38,941 nucleotides of DNA. It comes from an uncultured Collinsella sp. GTDB taxonomy: Bacteria > Actinomycetota > Coriobacteriia > Coriobacteriales > Coriobacteriaceae. A program made the position numbers and the translations under genes. The notes beneath the pieces are model-generated. The model did not search any database. It had not been told where the DNA came from and saw only the letters and a program-made list of their open reading frames with translations. This document shows positions 25,001-32,408 of this stretch, one piece after another; position 1 is the first letter of the stretch, and each line of letters begins with the position of its first letter. Where the stretch lies: NCBI GenBank assembly GCA_959600835.1, contig CAUGNQ010000015.1, positions 1 to 38,941 on the forward strand, in the 5' to 3' direction.

Positions 25001-26804
25001 TGACCTTGAACAGGGCATTCTTAATGACGGAATAGGACAGGCCGGCCGCGATGTCGCCCACTGTGGCGCCTTCCTTTTGCGCCTGCTTGACGCGCGAGTT
25101 CATAAAGACCGTGCAGCGGCTACCCAGGTCGACGGGAGCCTTGGCATGGATGGCGGCGTCGGCAAACGCGCGCACGTCCATGTTCATGGACACGGCGAAG
25201 CTCTCGATAAAGCTGCCGCAGCCCGACGAGCAGGCCTCGTTGAGCATGATGTGCTCGATGACGCCGTCCTTCACGCGCAGGCACTTCATGTCCTGGCCGC
25301 CGATGTCCAGGATAAACTCGACACCGGGCAGGAATGCCTTGGCGCCGCGCAGGTGCGCGACGGTCTCGATCTCGCCGGAGTCGGCCTTGAGGGCCTCGAT
25401 GAGCAGCGCCTCGCCATAGCCCGTAGTGGTCACGTGGCCGATGGTGCAGCCGGCAGGGATGTGGTTGTAGAAATCGGCCATGATGACCTTGGCCGTGCCC
25501 AGGATGTCGCCGTTGTTGTTGCCGTACCAGGTGTGCAACAGCTGGCCGTCCTCGCCCACGAGCGCGGCCTTCATGGTCGTGGAACCGGCGTCGATGCCGA
25601 TGAACACGCGGCCGGTGTAGCCGTCGAGCTTGCCCTTGGGGACGACCTCGGTGTCGTGGCGGCCCTTGAACTCGGCAAAGTCCTCGTCGGTGGCAAAGAG
25701 CGGATCCAGGCGCTCGACCTCAGCACCCTGCGTGTCGCCCAAGCTGTCGATAGCCTCGATGAGCTGCGGGAACGTGCTGAGCTTGTTGGACTCGTGCGCC
25801 ATGGCGGCGCCGCTCGCCACAAACAGGTGGGCGTTTTGGGGCACGATGCGGTGCTCCTCGTCCAGGTTGAGCGTGAGGTAGAAGCGGTGGCGCAGCTCGG
25901 AGAGGTACTGCAGCGGGCCGCCCAGGAAGGCAACGTTGCCGCGGATGGGACGGCCGCACGCCAGGCCCGAGATGGTCTGCGTCACGACGGCCTGGAAGAT
26001 GGAGGCGGCCACGTCCTCGGGACGGGCGCCCTCGTTGAGCAGCGGCTGAACGTCGGTCTTGGCAAAAACGCCGCAGCGGCTGGCAATGGGATAGATGGTG
26101 GTGGCGTTGGCCGCGAGTTCGTTAAGGCCGCTGGCGTCAGTGTGCAGCAGGGTTGCCATCTGATCGATGAACGCGCCCGTGCCGCCGGCGCAGGTGCCGT
26201 TCATGCGCTGCTCAATGCCATTATCGAAGTAGATGATCTTGGCGTCCTCGCCGCCCAGCTCGATGGCGACATCGGTGGCCGGGATGAGGGTCTCGACGGC
26301 ACGCTTGCTGGCGATGACCTCCTGGACAAACTCCAGGTCGAGCCACTGGGACAGCAGCAGGCCACCCGAGCCGGTAATGGCGCAGGTCATCTGGGCCGTC
26401 GGCAGCACGGTCACAGCGCCCTCGAACAGGTCGCGGGCGCAGGCACGGACGTCGGTGTGGTGGCGCTGGTACTTGGCGTAGACAATCTGGTTGTCGTCGT
26501 TGAGCACGGCGAGCTTAACGGTGGTGGAGCCCACGTCGATGCCCAGGTGCAGGTTGCCGTGGGCGTTGCCGGGGTTGAAGATCGCGCCTTCGGGGGCGTG
26601 GGCGGCGGCTACGGGCTCAGCGGCGGTGGCGGGCTCGCTGGCAACGGACGTCTCCCCTGCCGCGTTCTTGGCATCGGCAACTGCCTCGGCGACCTTCTCG
26701 GCAGCGGCAGTCGCGGCCTTCTGCGCGGCGTCCACCACGGCGGGCGCGGCCTCGCGTGCGGCAGCGACCATGCGGTCCTTGATGCCCTCGACGAGTTTGC
26801 TCAT
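22023..26804 (-). CDS. Giant 2-hydroxyacyl-CoA dehydratase/activase-like fusion protein
   Basis: A 1593-residue protein joining, in order: an Ala-rich amphipathic N-terminus (1-75); a first BcrAD/BadF/HgdC-type ATPase (86-337, GIDVGSTTVK, Cys205 and Cys244); a second one (401-657, GIDAGSTTMK, GGQDMKC, Cys525 and Cys564); a Cys-rich stretch (Cys686, 689, 693, 712); a DUF2229-type region (about 745-960); a linker (1071-1130); and an HgdB/dehydratase D-like region (1140-1540) ending in CVSC (1569-1572). Activases use ATP to push an electron through a [4Fe-4S] cluster into radical dehydratases; both ATPase halves keep the two cluster cysteines. The family is widespread in anaerobes but its reaction is unknown. 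The ATG follows GAGGAGAG, 11 bp after the TetR-type gene. Confidence 0.85.
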   Translation of the reverse strand: MSKLVEGIKDRMVAAAREAAPAVVDAAQKAATAAAEKVAEAVADAKNAAGETSVASEPATAAEPVAAAHAPEGAIFNPGNAHGNLHLGIDVGSTTVKLAVLNDDNQIVYAKYQRHHTDVRACARDLFEGAVTVLPTAQMTCAITGSGGLLLSQWLDLEFVQEVIASKRAVETLIPATDVAIELGGEDAKIIYFDNGIEQRMNGTCAGGTGAFIDQMATLLHTDASGLNELAANATTIYPIASRCGVFAKTDVQPLLNEGARPEDVAASIFQAVVTQTISGLACGRPIRGNVAFLGGPLQYLSELRHRFYLTLNLDEEHRIVPQNAHLFVASGAAMAHESNKLSTFPQLIEAIDSLGDTQGAEVERLDPLFATDEDFAEFKGRHDTEVVPKGKLDGYTGRVFIGIDAGSTTMKAALVGEDGQLLHTWYGNNNGDILGTAKVIMADFYNHIPAGCTIGHVTTTGYGEALLIEALKADSGEIETVAHLRGAKAFLPGVEFILDIGGQDMKCLRVKDGVIEHIMLNEACSSGCGSFIESFAVSMNMDVRAFADAAIHAKAPVDLGSRCTVFMNSRVKQAQKEGATVGDIAAGLSYSVIKNALFKVIKLRDPKEIGSQVIVQGGTFMSDATLRAFEQLTGVHAVRPDIAGCMGAYGAALLARDRAGADGTSTILSAEDIAHLTVTQKHVRCGRCSNNCQLTVNDFGGGRRFITGNRCEKGAGHKKQKTEAPNLFKKKNELLFNREVLSPDEAPRGTVGIPRALNMYENYPFWHAFFTRLGFSVQLSDQSSKKTYQAGIESMPSESVCYPAKMSHGHVMNLIDRDVDFIWMPCVRWERKEDPTAGNCYNCPIVMSYPTALALNIDEIREQNIEFLYPFVPYHDKTELKRRLYQVLAVDRVADAQAGRGRVRGPKITRSEVDAAVNAAFEADARFHEDIQTMGEEALKWVEDHGGHGIVLAGRPYHNDPEINHALPELISSFGFAVFTEDSLAHLVKPERPIRVVDQWMYHSRLYAVARFVTMRNDLDLIQLNSFGCGLDALTTDQVQEILEASGKIYTVLKIDEVSNLGAARIRIRSLMAALKDQEAERLAEATAAGEVFEQGDAAPVAPSTDAPAFASRKYTFEAQRESATTAWPKVPFTEQMRDEGYTILCPQMAPIHFDLVKEVFRGAGYNLELLPSTDHDAVEAGLRYVNNDICYPSILVTGQIMEAIESGRYDLSKTAVVISQTGGGCRATNYIALIRKALRESGHPEIPVISLSAVALGEDNPGFKLTPALLKQAVYAVLFGDVMMQMLYRCRPYEVTPGAANALYEQYMARARKLAPKFNRHNYTKLCREAIRAFDTMPLVGEGTKPRVGVVGEILVKFHPTANNHVVDVIEREGCEAVVPGLLDFFLYSMSNAELQKDELGSSATTRAGMQALIKLVDWMRTPVEEMLEKSRRFEAPERIGTMADKARTVLSVCNNMGEGWLLTAEMLDLIDHGAPNIICTQPFACLPNHVVGKAVIKELRRQHPESNIVAVDYDPGASEVNQLNRIKLMISVAKENMRAGKGFKLEKVAPLAMDEVTGQMRAHDGCVSCGPASEEAVASVAKRLGRGIKK

Positions 26805-26815
26805 TGTCTCTCCTC

Positions 26816-27526
26816 TTAGTTGTTGGACTCGACGGTTGCGGCGGTGTCGGCCGCGTCCTCGAGCTGCAAGTTCAATAGCTTCATGCCGTATTCCGGCACG
26901 TTGATATCGATGGGTTGGCCATACAGGTCACCGGGGCGCACAAAAGCGAGCACCGTCATAATGCGCGCCATGGCCTCAGGCGATTCGGTGAGTCCACGCT
27001 CAAACCAGCGCTGAATCATGCCGACCTCGGCACTTACGACGTAGGTAACGTAGTAGTCAAAGAACGTGCCCAGCGCCAGGCCCAAAATGCCCGTCTGCGC
27101 ACGCGGCACCACAGCCTCACGAGCGGTGTCGATGATCCTTTTAATGAAGGCCTGGTCGCCGCCCGGACCCAACAGCGCACCGATTAAGTCGCGGTTGGCC
27201 GCAAGATAACGCAGCAGCTCAACCGAACCGGGCGCCGGCTCGAGCTCATCTATGTTGTGATAGAGATCGGGCAGCTGAGCTGCGGTGATGAGCTCAATGC
27301 GCTCACGGATCTCGGCCAGCAAGCCGTCCTCGATTTGATTGATAAAGTCAGGGATATCGCGGTAGTGCGAATAGAACGTGCGGCGCGTAAGACCGGCGCG
27401 CTCGGTGAGCGACGCGACATTAATGCGCGAAAGGTCGCCGCTTTCGGCAAGCTCGCTGGCAAGTGCCTGGCGAAGGGCACGCTGCGAGCGAAGGGACCGG
27501 CGATCGCATTTCTCGAGCTGGGACAA
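26816..27526 (-). CDS. TetR/AcrR family transcriptional regulator
   Basis: A 236-residue regulator. The DNA-binding helix-turn-helix is at about 30-58 (INVASLTERAGLTRRTFYSHY). The ligand domain follows and ends in an unusual Asp/Ala-rich tail. The start is TTG at 27526, with an excellent AAGGAGG site, in line with an often tightly controlled regulator. It is 11 bp upstream of the giant activase/dehydratase gene and surely cotranscribed, so it probably controls that operon in response to a substrate or acyl-CoA (inference). Palindromes just upstream are likely operators. Confidence 0.85.
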   Translation of the reverse strand: MSQLEKCDRRSLRSQRALRQALASELAESGDLSRINVASLTERAGLTRRTFYSHYRDIPDFINQIEDGLLAEIRERIELITAAQLPDLYHNIDELEPAPGSVELLRYLAANRDLIGALLGPGGDQAFIKRIIDTAREAVVPRAQTGILGLALGTFFDYYVTYVVSAEVGMIQRWFERGLTESPEAMARIMTVLAFVRPGDLYGQPIDINVPEYGMKLLNLQLEDAADTAATVESNN

Positions 27527-27548
27527 GCGTCCTCCTTGTTACTCAGCC

Positions 27549-27590
27549 TGTGCGCTATTGCACAGTGCGAGTATTATTGCACACCGTGTG
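27549..27590. promoter_or_regulatory. Candidate operator palindromes of the TetR-type regulator
   Basis: TGTGC-N6-GCACA (27549-27564) and CACAC-C-GTGTG (27580-27590) lie 23-64 bp before the regulator's TTG start. The piece TATTGCACA occurs in both. Position and symmetry fit autoregulation; the exact promoter boxes are unclear. Confidence 0.45.
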
Positions 27591-27618
27591 TATCAACACG
27601 TAAAGGCAATATTTGGGA

Positions 27619-27646
27619 TGTGATAAAGGGCAGTCCCTTTGTCACA
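27619..27646 (-). terminator. Hairpin right after the HAD gene
   Basis: A 12-bp stem (27619-27630 with 27635-27646; arm TGTGATAAAGGG, one wobble) with a CAGT loop abuts the HAD stop codon. There is no T tract, so it may act as an RNA end stabiliser or a repeat element instead of an intrinsic terminator. Confidence 0.5.
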
Positions 27647-28504
27647 TTATTCGATGACAGTGCGGGAGTTTTGCTTGCGCATGGTGGCGAGCATATGTTT
27701 GGGGACGGCGTGGACCATGCAGCTGCCGATGGTCGCGCTCGCGGCGGCCTTAGCTGCATCGCTTGCGTTTTTGGTCGCGTAGCTGTGGCGGAAACGTTTG
27801 AGCATGGCAATGTCGTTGCCGCCGTCGCCGTAAACCGCGACCTCGTCCTCGGCAATACCGTAGTAGCCCGCCAGCCAAGCCACACTCTCGCCCTTGTTGC
27901 ACGCCACGTCCGTGATCTCAAACATCACCGGATCAAACGGCGCGTTGACCACACGGTCCGAGCGCTCAGCCAAATATGCCTTAAGGTCGCACTCCAGCTC
28001 GGGCGAGGTCACGCGGCAGTTGATCTTGCAAACATCGTGGCGCAAGATGTCGCCGATCGACTGATCGAAATACTGCTCCTCGTGATAGCCGCCACGCGCG
28101 CGCATGCCGCGCATCACGATGCGCTTGATAGGGCTGTCCTTCTTAAAACCCGCCTGGTGCATCTCGAACGAACCGCTCGAGAACATGCCATCGGGCGTGG
28201 AGCAGTCGAAGCAAATGTCCGGGAACGCCTTGAGCAGCTCCTCGGTAATCTGCGGGTCGATGGTCCAGGTCTTGAGCACCTCGCCATGGCTGTCGCGCAC
28301 GATTGATCCATTGGAGCAGCAGGCGTCAAGCGCCAGGCCCGTAAAGCCATGCTCGCCGATTGGCAACGTCGAGCGCCCGGTCGCGGGAACCACGTGGAGT
28401 CCCGCCTCAGTCAGCTCGCGAATGGCACGGCGGATGGTCCCATCCGCCTCGTGCAGGGCGTTCAGCAGCGTTCCGTCTAAGTCGCTCGCAAACATCTTGA
28501 TCAT
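27647..28504 (-). CDS. Cof-type HAD-superfamily phosphatase
   Basis: A 285-residue HAD hydrolase of the Cof/YidA type (class IIB cap), usually dephosphorylating sugar phosphates or similar small molecules. Motif I DLDGT is at residues 8-12 (ASDLDGTLL), motif II is in VPATGRS, and the C-terminal motif IV YGDGGNDIAMLKR is intact. SNGSIVRD in the cap entry is typical. I placed the start at the ATG 28504 (GGAG about 10 bp upstream); the ATG at 28510 is also possible. It is not tightly linked to its neighbours. Confidence 0.87.
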   Translation of the reverse strand: MIKMFASDLDGTLLNALHEADGTIRRAIRELTEAGLHVVPATGRSTLPIGEHGFTGLALDACCSNGSIVRDSHGEVLKTWTIDPQITEELLKAFPDICFDCSTPDGMFSSGSFEMHQAGFKKDSPIKRIVMRGMRARGGYHEEQYFDQSIGDILRHDVCKINCRVTSPELECDLKAYLAERSDRVVNAPFDPVMFEITDVACNKGESVAWLAGYYGIAEDEVAVYGDGGNDIAMLKRFRHSYATKNASDAAKAAASATIGSCMVHAVPKHMLATMRKQNSRTVIE

Positions 28505-28591
28505 GGGCATGCCTCTCCTTCGTCTGCACGATATTGTAGACGAGAACGGGCGCACCCCAAGAGAGGCACGCCCGTCGGGCGAAAGATTGTC

Positions 28592-28930
28592 CTACACCGC
28601 AGAAGGGCCGTGTTCGCCGGTACGGATGCGGATAACTTCCTCGACCGGCTCGACCCAGATCTTGCCATCTCCAACGGCACCGGTGCGGGCGGCGTTGCAG
28701 ACGATGTCGACAATGCCATCGACGTGCTCATCGGCGCAGATAAGGGTGAACTGCACTTTAGGGATCGTGTTGACAAGCAGCTCGTTGCCGCGCACGTATT
28801 CCTTCCAGCCATGCTGTGCACCGCAGCCCTGCACCTGGTTGATGGTCATACCGCGAACATCAGCAGCAAACAGCGCGTCTTTAAGAACCTCAAGCTTCTC
28901 GGCACGAACAATCGCCGCAATCTTCTTCAT
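28592..28930 (-). CDS. PII nitrogen regulatory protein (GlnB/GlnK family)
   Basis: A 112-residue PII protein aligning with E. coli GlnB without gaps over most of its length. It keeps KKIAAIVR, the Walker-like TGAVGDGKIWV and the C-terminal VIRIRTGE, so ATP and 2-oxoglutarate binding look intact. In the T-loop, position 51, the uridylylated Tyr in E. coli, is Leu (RGNELLVN). It lies downstream of amt on the same strand, so it should act like GlnK and block the ammonium channel when nitrogen is plentiful, controlled by ligands and not by uridylylation (inference). The ATG follows GAGAGGA. Confidence 0.92.
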   Translation of the reverse strand: MKKIAAIVRAEKLEVLKDALFAADVRGMTINQVQGCGAQHGWKEYVRGNELLVNTIPKVQFTLICADEHVDGIVDIVCNAARTGAVGDGKIWVEPVEEVIRIRTGEHGPSAV

Positions 28931-29144
28931 AGTGAATTCCTCTCTTCAATAAAAGAAATTGATTGTCCTTCACATGGCACGGGTTTTCCAGGTGCCACAG
29001 ACCAACCTTGTAGATCAGATAAGTGCAACTAACAGGTCTTAGCAGGTTTCCCAAGTGCCGCAGATCGGCCTGAAAGAGGAGTGCCGCGTACTTAAGGTAC
29101 GCAAACGACGATTGAAGGCCGAGGTGCGGTGCTTGGGGAAGCTG
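28931..29144. other. amt-glnK intergenic region
   Basis: This 214-bp spacer in a likely operon holds the large hairpin 29041-29146 and a shorter repeated segment. A 20-bp piece around GGTTTTCCAGGTGCCACAG (28983-29003) resembles AGGTTTCCCAAGTGCCGCAG in the hairpin arm, so three related copies lie here. Confidence 0.6.
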
Positions 29145-29146
29145 CT
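29041..29146 (-). repeat. Large imperfect hairpin between amt and glnK
   Basis: Arms 29041-29071 and 29116-29146 pair at 25 of 31 positions; a smaller GCGTAC/GTACGC hairpin sits inside. The right arm overlaps the first two bases of the amt stop codon. It could set differential expression of amt and glnK by RNA folding or processing. Confidence 0.6.
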
Positions 29147-30422
29147 AATCGAGTCCGGAGAACGAAGGGTAGGCGCTCTCGCCGTGCTGACTCGCATCCA
29201 GGCCCAACGCCTCGTCGGCCTCGTCCACGCGCAGGCTGCCATGGAACAGTGCCTTGACTACCGCCGCGATCACCAAGTCGAGCGCCAGCACAATAGCGAC
29301 CGTCACCACAATGCCCAAGATCTGCGAGATGAGCAGCGACACGTCGCCCGTGTAGAACAGGCCGCCCTTGCCGGTCCACGAGAGCTCCGGCACGCAGAAC
29401 AGGCCCGTGAGCACGCCGCCCAAGATGCCGCCGATACTGTGGCAGCCAAACGCGTCGAGCGCGTCGTCGTAGCCGAACTTGGTCTTAAGATGGCTGATGG
29501 CCAGGTAGCAGACGGGAGAGACGATCAGTCCCATGACCAGCGCTGCCCATGGCTCGACAAAGCCCGCGCCGGGCGTGACCACCACAAGGCCCGCAACCAG
29601 ACCGGTGCTGGCACCCACCAGCGTGGGGCGACCGGTGTGCACGCGCTCGACGGCAAGCCACGAGACCATACCCGCCGCGCTGGCCGTCACGGTGTTGAGG
29701 ATGGCGAGCGCCGCCACGGCGTCGGCCTTAAACTCGCTGCCGCCGTTAAAGCCAAACCAGCCAAACCAAAGCAGGCCGGCGCCCAGCGCCACAAACGGCA
29801 CGTTATGCGGGCGATAGCTCACCATGCCAAAACCGCGACGACGGCCGAGCATCAAACAGAGGATCAGGCCCGTCAGACCGGACGAGATGTGCACCACGTC
29901 GCCGCCGGCAAAGTCGAGTGCGCCGATGATGTCGCCGATAAAGGAGCCATCGCCACCCCAGACCATGTGGGCGAGCGGCGCATAGACCACGAGCAGCCAA
30001 ATGCCCAGGAAGGCCGCCATGGCACCAAACTTAACGCGGCCGGCCAGGCTGCCCGTGACGATAGCGGCCGTGATCATGGCAAATGCCATCTGGAAGGCGA
30101 TGTTGATGATCTGAGGGTAGACGGCACCGTCCGACGCGGTGCCCTCAGCCGCCTGCAGCACCTGGTTGAGCACCGGCAGACACAGCAGCTGGTCAAGGCC
30201 TCCAATAAACGGGCTGGAACCGTCGCCGCCGTAGGCCAGCGACCAGCCGACAACAATCCACAGCACGCCAACCAGGCCAATGGCGCCAAAGCACATAAAC
30301 ATGGTGTTGATGACATTTTTGCGCCTGGACAGGCCACCATAGAAAAACGCCAGGCCCGGTGTCATTAAAAACACGAGCATGGTGCAGATGAGCATAAACG
30401 TTGTCGATCCCGTATCGTACAT
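29145..30422 (-). CDS. amt: Ammonium transporter
   Basis: A 425-residue Amt/Mep/Rh channel with eleven expected membrane segments. It carries FYGGLSRRKNVINT (27-40), DFAGGDVVHISSG (170-182, with pore His178) and GCHSIGGILGGVLTG (326-340, with pore His328), so the twin-histidine pore is complete. It starts directly at the first membrane helix, with no cleavable signal peptide. The ATG at 30422 has AGGGGGAG upstream; the frame from 30536 adds a poorly structured 38 residues and is less likely. It leads into glnK, the classic arrangement for ammonium uptake and its PII gate. Confidence 0.93.
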   Translation of the reverse strand: MYDTGSTTFMLICTMLVFLMTPGLAFFYGGLSRRKNVINTMFMCFGAIGLVGVLWIVVGWSLAYGGDGSSPFIGGLDQLLCLPVLNQVLQAAEGTASDGAVYPQIINIAFQMAFAMITAAIVTGSLAGRVKFGAMAAFLGIWLLVVYAPLAHMVWGGDGSFIGDIIGALDFAGGDVVHISSGLTGLILCLMLGRRRGFGMVSYRPHNVPFVALGAGLLWFGWFGFNGGSEFKADAVAALAILNTVTASAAGMVSWLAVERVHTGRPTLVGASTGLVAGLVVVTPGAGFVEPWAALVMGLIVSPVCYLAISHLKTKFGYDDALDAFGCHSIGGILGGVLTGLFCVPELSWTGKGGLFYTGDVSLLISQILGIVVTVAIVLALDLVIAAVVKALFHGSLRVDEADEALGLDASQHGESAYPSFSGLD

Positions 30423-30620
30423 TCGCTCCCCCTTAGTCGCATGAACGTTGTCGGCGCCCATAATGCGGCCGAGGGGCAACTGGTGTAGACCAGATACGGC
30501 GTTGTTAAACGCTGCGTTGTCGAATGGAAACGGCATCGCAATCTTGGAAACGGCGCGGCAACGGGCGCGAAACGAACGGGAAACGGGCGAACGAGAAGGG
30601 CGCGCTTGGCCCCGTCCCGG
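30423..30620. other. Leader region of amt
   Basis: Contains repeated GGAAACGG units (near 30531, 30548 and 30590, the last as GGGAAACGGG) with about 18-40 bp between them, possibly sites for a regulator. No strong terminator for the upstream PF06541 gene is visible. Confidence 0.4.
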
Positions 30621-31640
30621 CTAGCGCCGGAACAGCTCGCGGGCTCGGTCGCGGAGGTCGGTAGCTCGGATGACGCCCTCGTAGCGATTGATGTGCAGAC
30701 GCGGGAAGGCGTTAAAGAAGCGTAGGTCGCGGCGGCTGAGCGACACGCTCGGCACCGGACGGCTCATGCGCTTGCCGGCAAGGCGACGACTGAGCGACGG
30801 ACGCGGCATGCTCGGCGCGGCATCGGCCACGCGGCGGGCAGCGAGCGCCAGGCCGCGAGCACCATCCGAGATAAATGTCGGCATCGAAGCCTTCTCGCGC
30901 AGGGCATCGAGCGCCGCGTCGCCCAGCTCGGCCAGCCACGCGTTAACGGCGCGACCGCGGATATGCGTCTGCGCCACCGAATCGATCGCCGAATCGGGAA
31001 TACGTTCGAGCATAGAGTCGGAGGCATCGGCAAGCGACTCATTGATGCGGTCGGCAAGGTCGGCGCGCACACGCTCCAGCTGGTCAGACAGGCGGCGCCA
31101 GCTGGCCAGCGAGCAAATCGCATCGGCAATCATCGCAGCCGCGACGGCAAAGGCAGCCAAGCGCACCATCAGTACCGGCAAATGGCCGAGCAGTCCCAGC
31201 AATGCCGGCTCCACTAAACGGCAAATGCACAGCGCACCCAAGCCAAACGCGCAGGCCCAGTACAGACAGATGCGTCCGTGCAAGTTAAACGGCAGGTGCG
31301 AGTAATCCCAAAAGCGTGCGCCTGTTGTTTTTTCCAACAGCACGCCTACGCTGTACTCAATCACGCTGCATACGAGCGCTGCAGCGACAAACTGGCTCGA
31401 GGCATCCGGAATCCCGCGCAACAGCAGCCAGCAGGCAATGCCGCCAGCGCCATAGATGGGGCAGCACGGCCCCAGCAAAAAGCCGCTGTTGGCAAAGCGT
31501 CCGTGGTTGAGCATGGCGCAAACTGTCGATTCCCATGCCCAGCCGCAAAAACCGTAGAAGGCGAACGAGAGCACCAGTGCCGAAAGCGGGCAGGCGGCAA
31601 GCGTCGCGCCGTCAAATGCCATGTCGATCGCGGTCCCCAC
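30621..31640 (-). CDS. PF06541-type membrane protein (putative ABC permease family)
   Basis: A 339-residue protein whose first half is the PF06541 membrane domain, often named putative ABC transporter permease though no ATPase partner is known. Signature segments are FYGFCGWAWESTVCAMLNHG (29-48), FLLGPCCPIYGAGG and WDYSHLPFNLHGRICL (about 112-127), with five membrane helices in all. The last 150 residues are a cytosolic helical and basic tail, longer than in most relatives. The start is GTG at 31640 with AAGG at 7 bp. It is separated by only 3 bp from the HD-domain gene upstream, so the two are one operon. Confidence 0.82.
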   Translation of the reverse strand: MGTAIDMAFDGATLAACPLSALVLSFAFYGFCGWAWESTVCAMLNHGRFANSGFLLGPCCPIYGAGGIACWLLLRGIPDASSQFVAAALVCSVIEYSVGVLLEKTTGARFWDYSHLPFNLHGRICLYWACAFGLGALCICRLVEPALLGLLGHLPVLMVRLAAFAVAAAMIADAICSLASWRRLSDQLERVRADLADRINESLADASDSMLERIPDSAIDSVAQTHIRGRAVNAWLAELGDAALDALREKASMPTFISDGARGLALAARRVADAAPSMPRPSLSRRLAGKRMSRPVPSVSLSRRDLRFFNAFPRLHINRYEGVIRATDLRDRARELFRR

Positions 31641-31643
31641 TGT

Positions 31644-32180
31644 CTACCTTCTCCTCTTTTCGCTCGATGCTTTACTCACGCCATCGTCCGCCGCGTCCTT
31701 GCGCGGCAGGCGGCCGGCGACCGTCTCGCGCAGAGCACACCATTTATCTGCCAGACACACAATCCATGCCTCACGACACGTCGGCGGCACCGGCACCAGC
31801 GGAAACATATGGCGCACGATAATATTCCGTTCACGAGACGTCAGCTCAAAATCCTCTTCGGCACGCGCCAGAGCAAAAAATGGATGCCGGAACCCGTGCA
31901 GTCGATGGCTCGGGTCGGGGTCGTGCCAATCGTAGAGAAAGTAATCGTGTAACAAGGCTCCGCGCAGCAACGAGGCGCGGTCGACCGAAACACCGACGCG
32001 GCCCAAGCGCTCGGCAAAGGACAGGCTCGCCCGCGCTACCGAAGTCACATGTGCATAGACCGTCACGTCACCATGCTGGATAAACTCGCGCGTCAAGTCC
32101 AAGCGACCCGCCTGGGCCAGCTGACGGGCAGCAAAGTCGACCTCGTGCGCGATTTTCTCGGCACGAATGGCATCGGACAT
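31644..32180 (-). CDS. HD-domain phosphohydrolase
   Basis: A 178-residue HD-superfamily protein of the type found next to PF06541 membrane genes. The metal-binding pattern shows as VYAHVTSVARASL, the HD pair in RGALLHDYFLYDWHD, and further His/Asp positions in GFRHPFFALARAEEDF and ADKWCALRE. The substrate, perhaps a nucleotide, is unknown. The ATG at 32180 has an ideal AAGGAGG; the longer frame to 32252 is not needed. It is the first gene of a two-gene operon with the PF06541 membrane protein, 3 bp apart. Confidence 0.82.
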   Translation of the reverse strand: MSDAIRAEKIAHEVDFAARQLAQAGRLDLTREFIQHGDVTVYAHVTSVARASLSFAERLGRVGVSVDRASLLRGALLHDYFLYDWHDPDPSHRLHGFRHPFFALARAEEDFELTSRERNIIVRHMFPLVPVPPTCREAWIVCLADKWCALRETVAGRLPRKDAADDGVSKASSEKRRR

Positions 32181-32408
32181 GCTGCCTCCTTCCAGCGGCT
32201 CACGGCGGCAAGCCACGGCCTGTGCACAATCGATAAAAACATCATGGAACATATCAGTATGGCATCGGACAAAACGTTTTGCCCCACCAGTTGGCGAATT
32301 ACCGCGCCGCCGTCACATATCAAACGCCAAAATGTGCGAGACTGTCTTGTGCAATTGTGCCGGCCGAGGGAGCGCCGGCGCACGATTCGCATGGAGTAAC
32401 CCACAACG

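Noticed and set aside
21852..26819. A 1655-residue open frame on the plus strand
   Set aside because: It is antisense to the clearly homologous giant activase/dehydratase gene; its composition (His, Leu, Ala, Gly rich) is what a high-GC shadow frame gives, and it has no recognisable domain.
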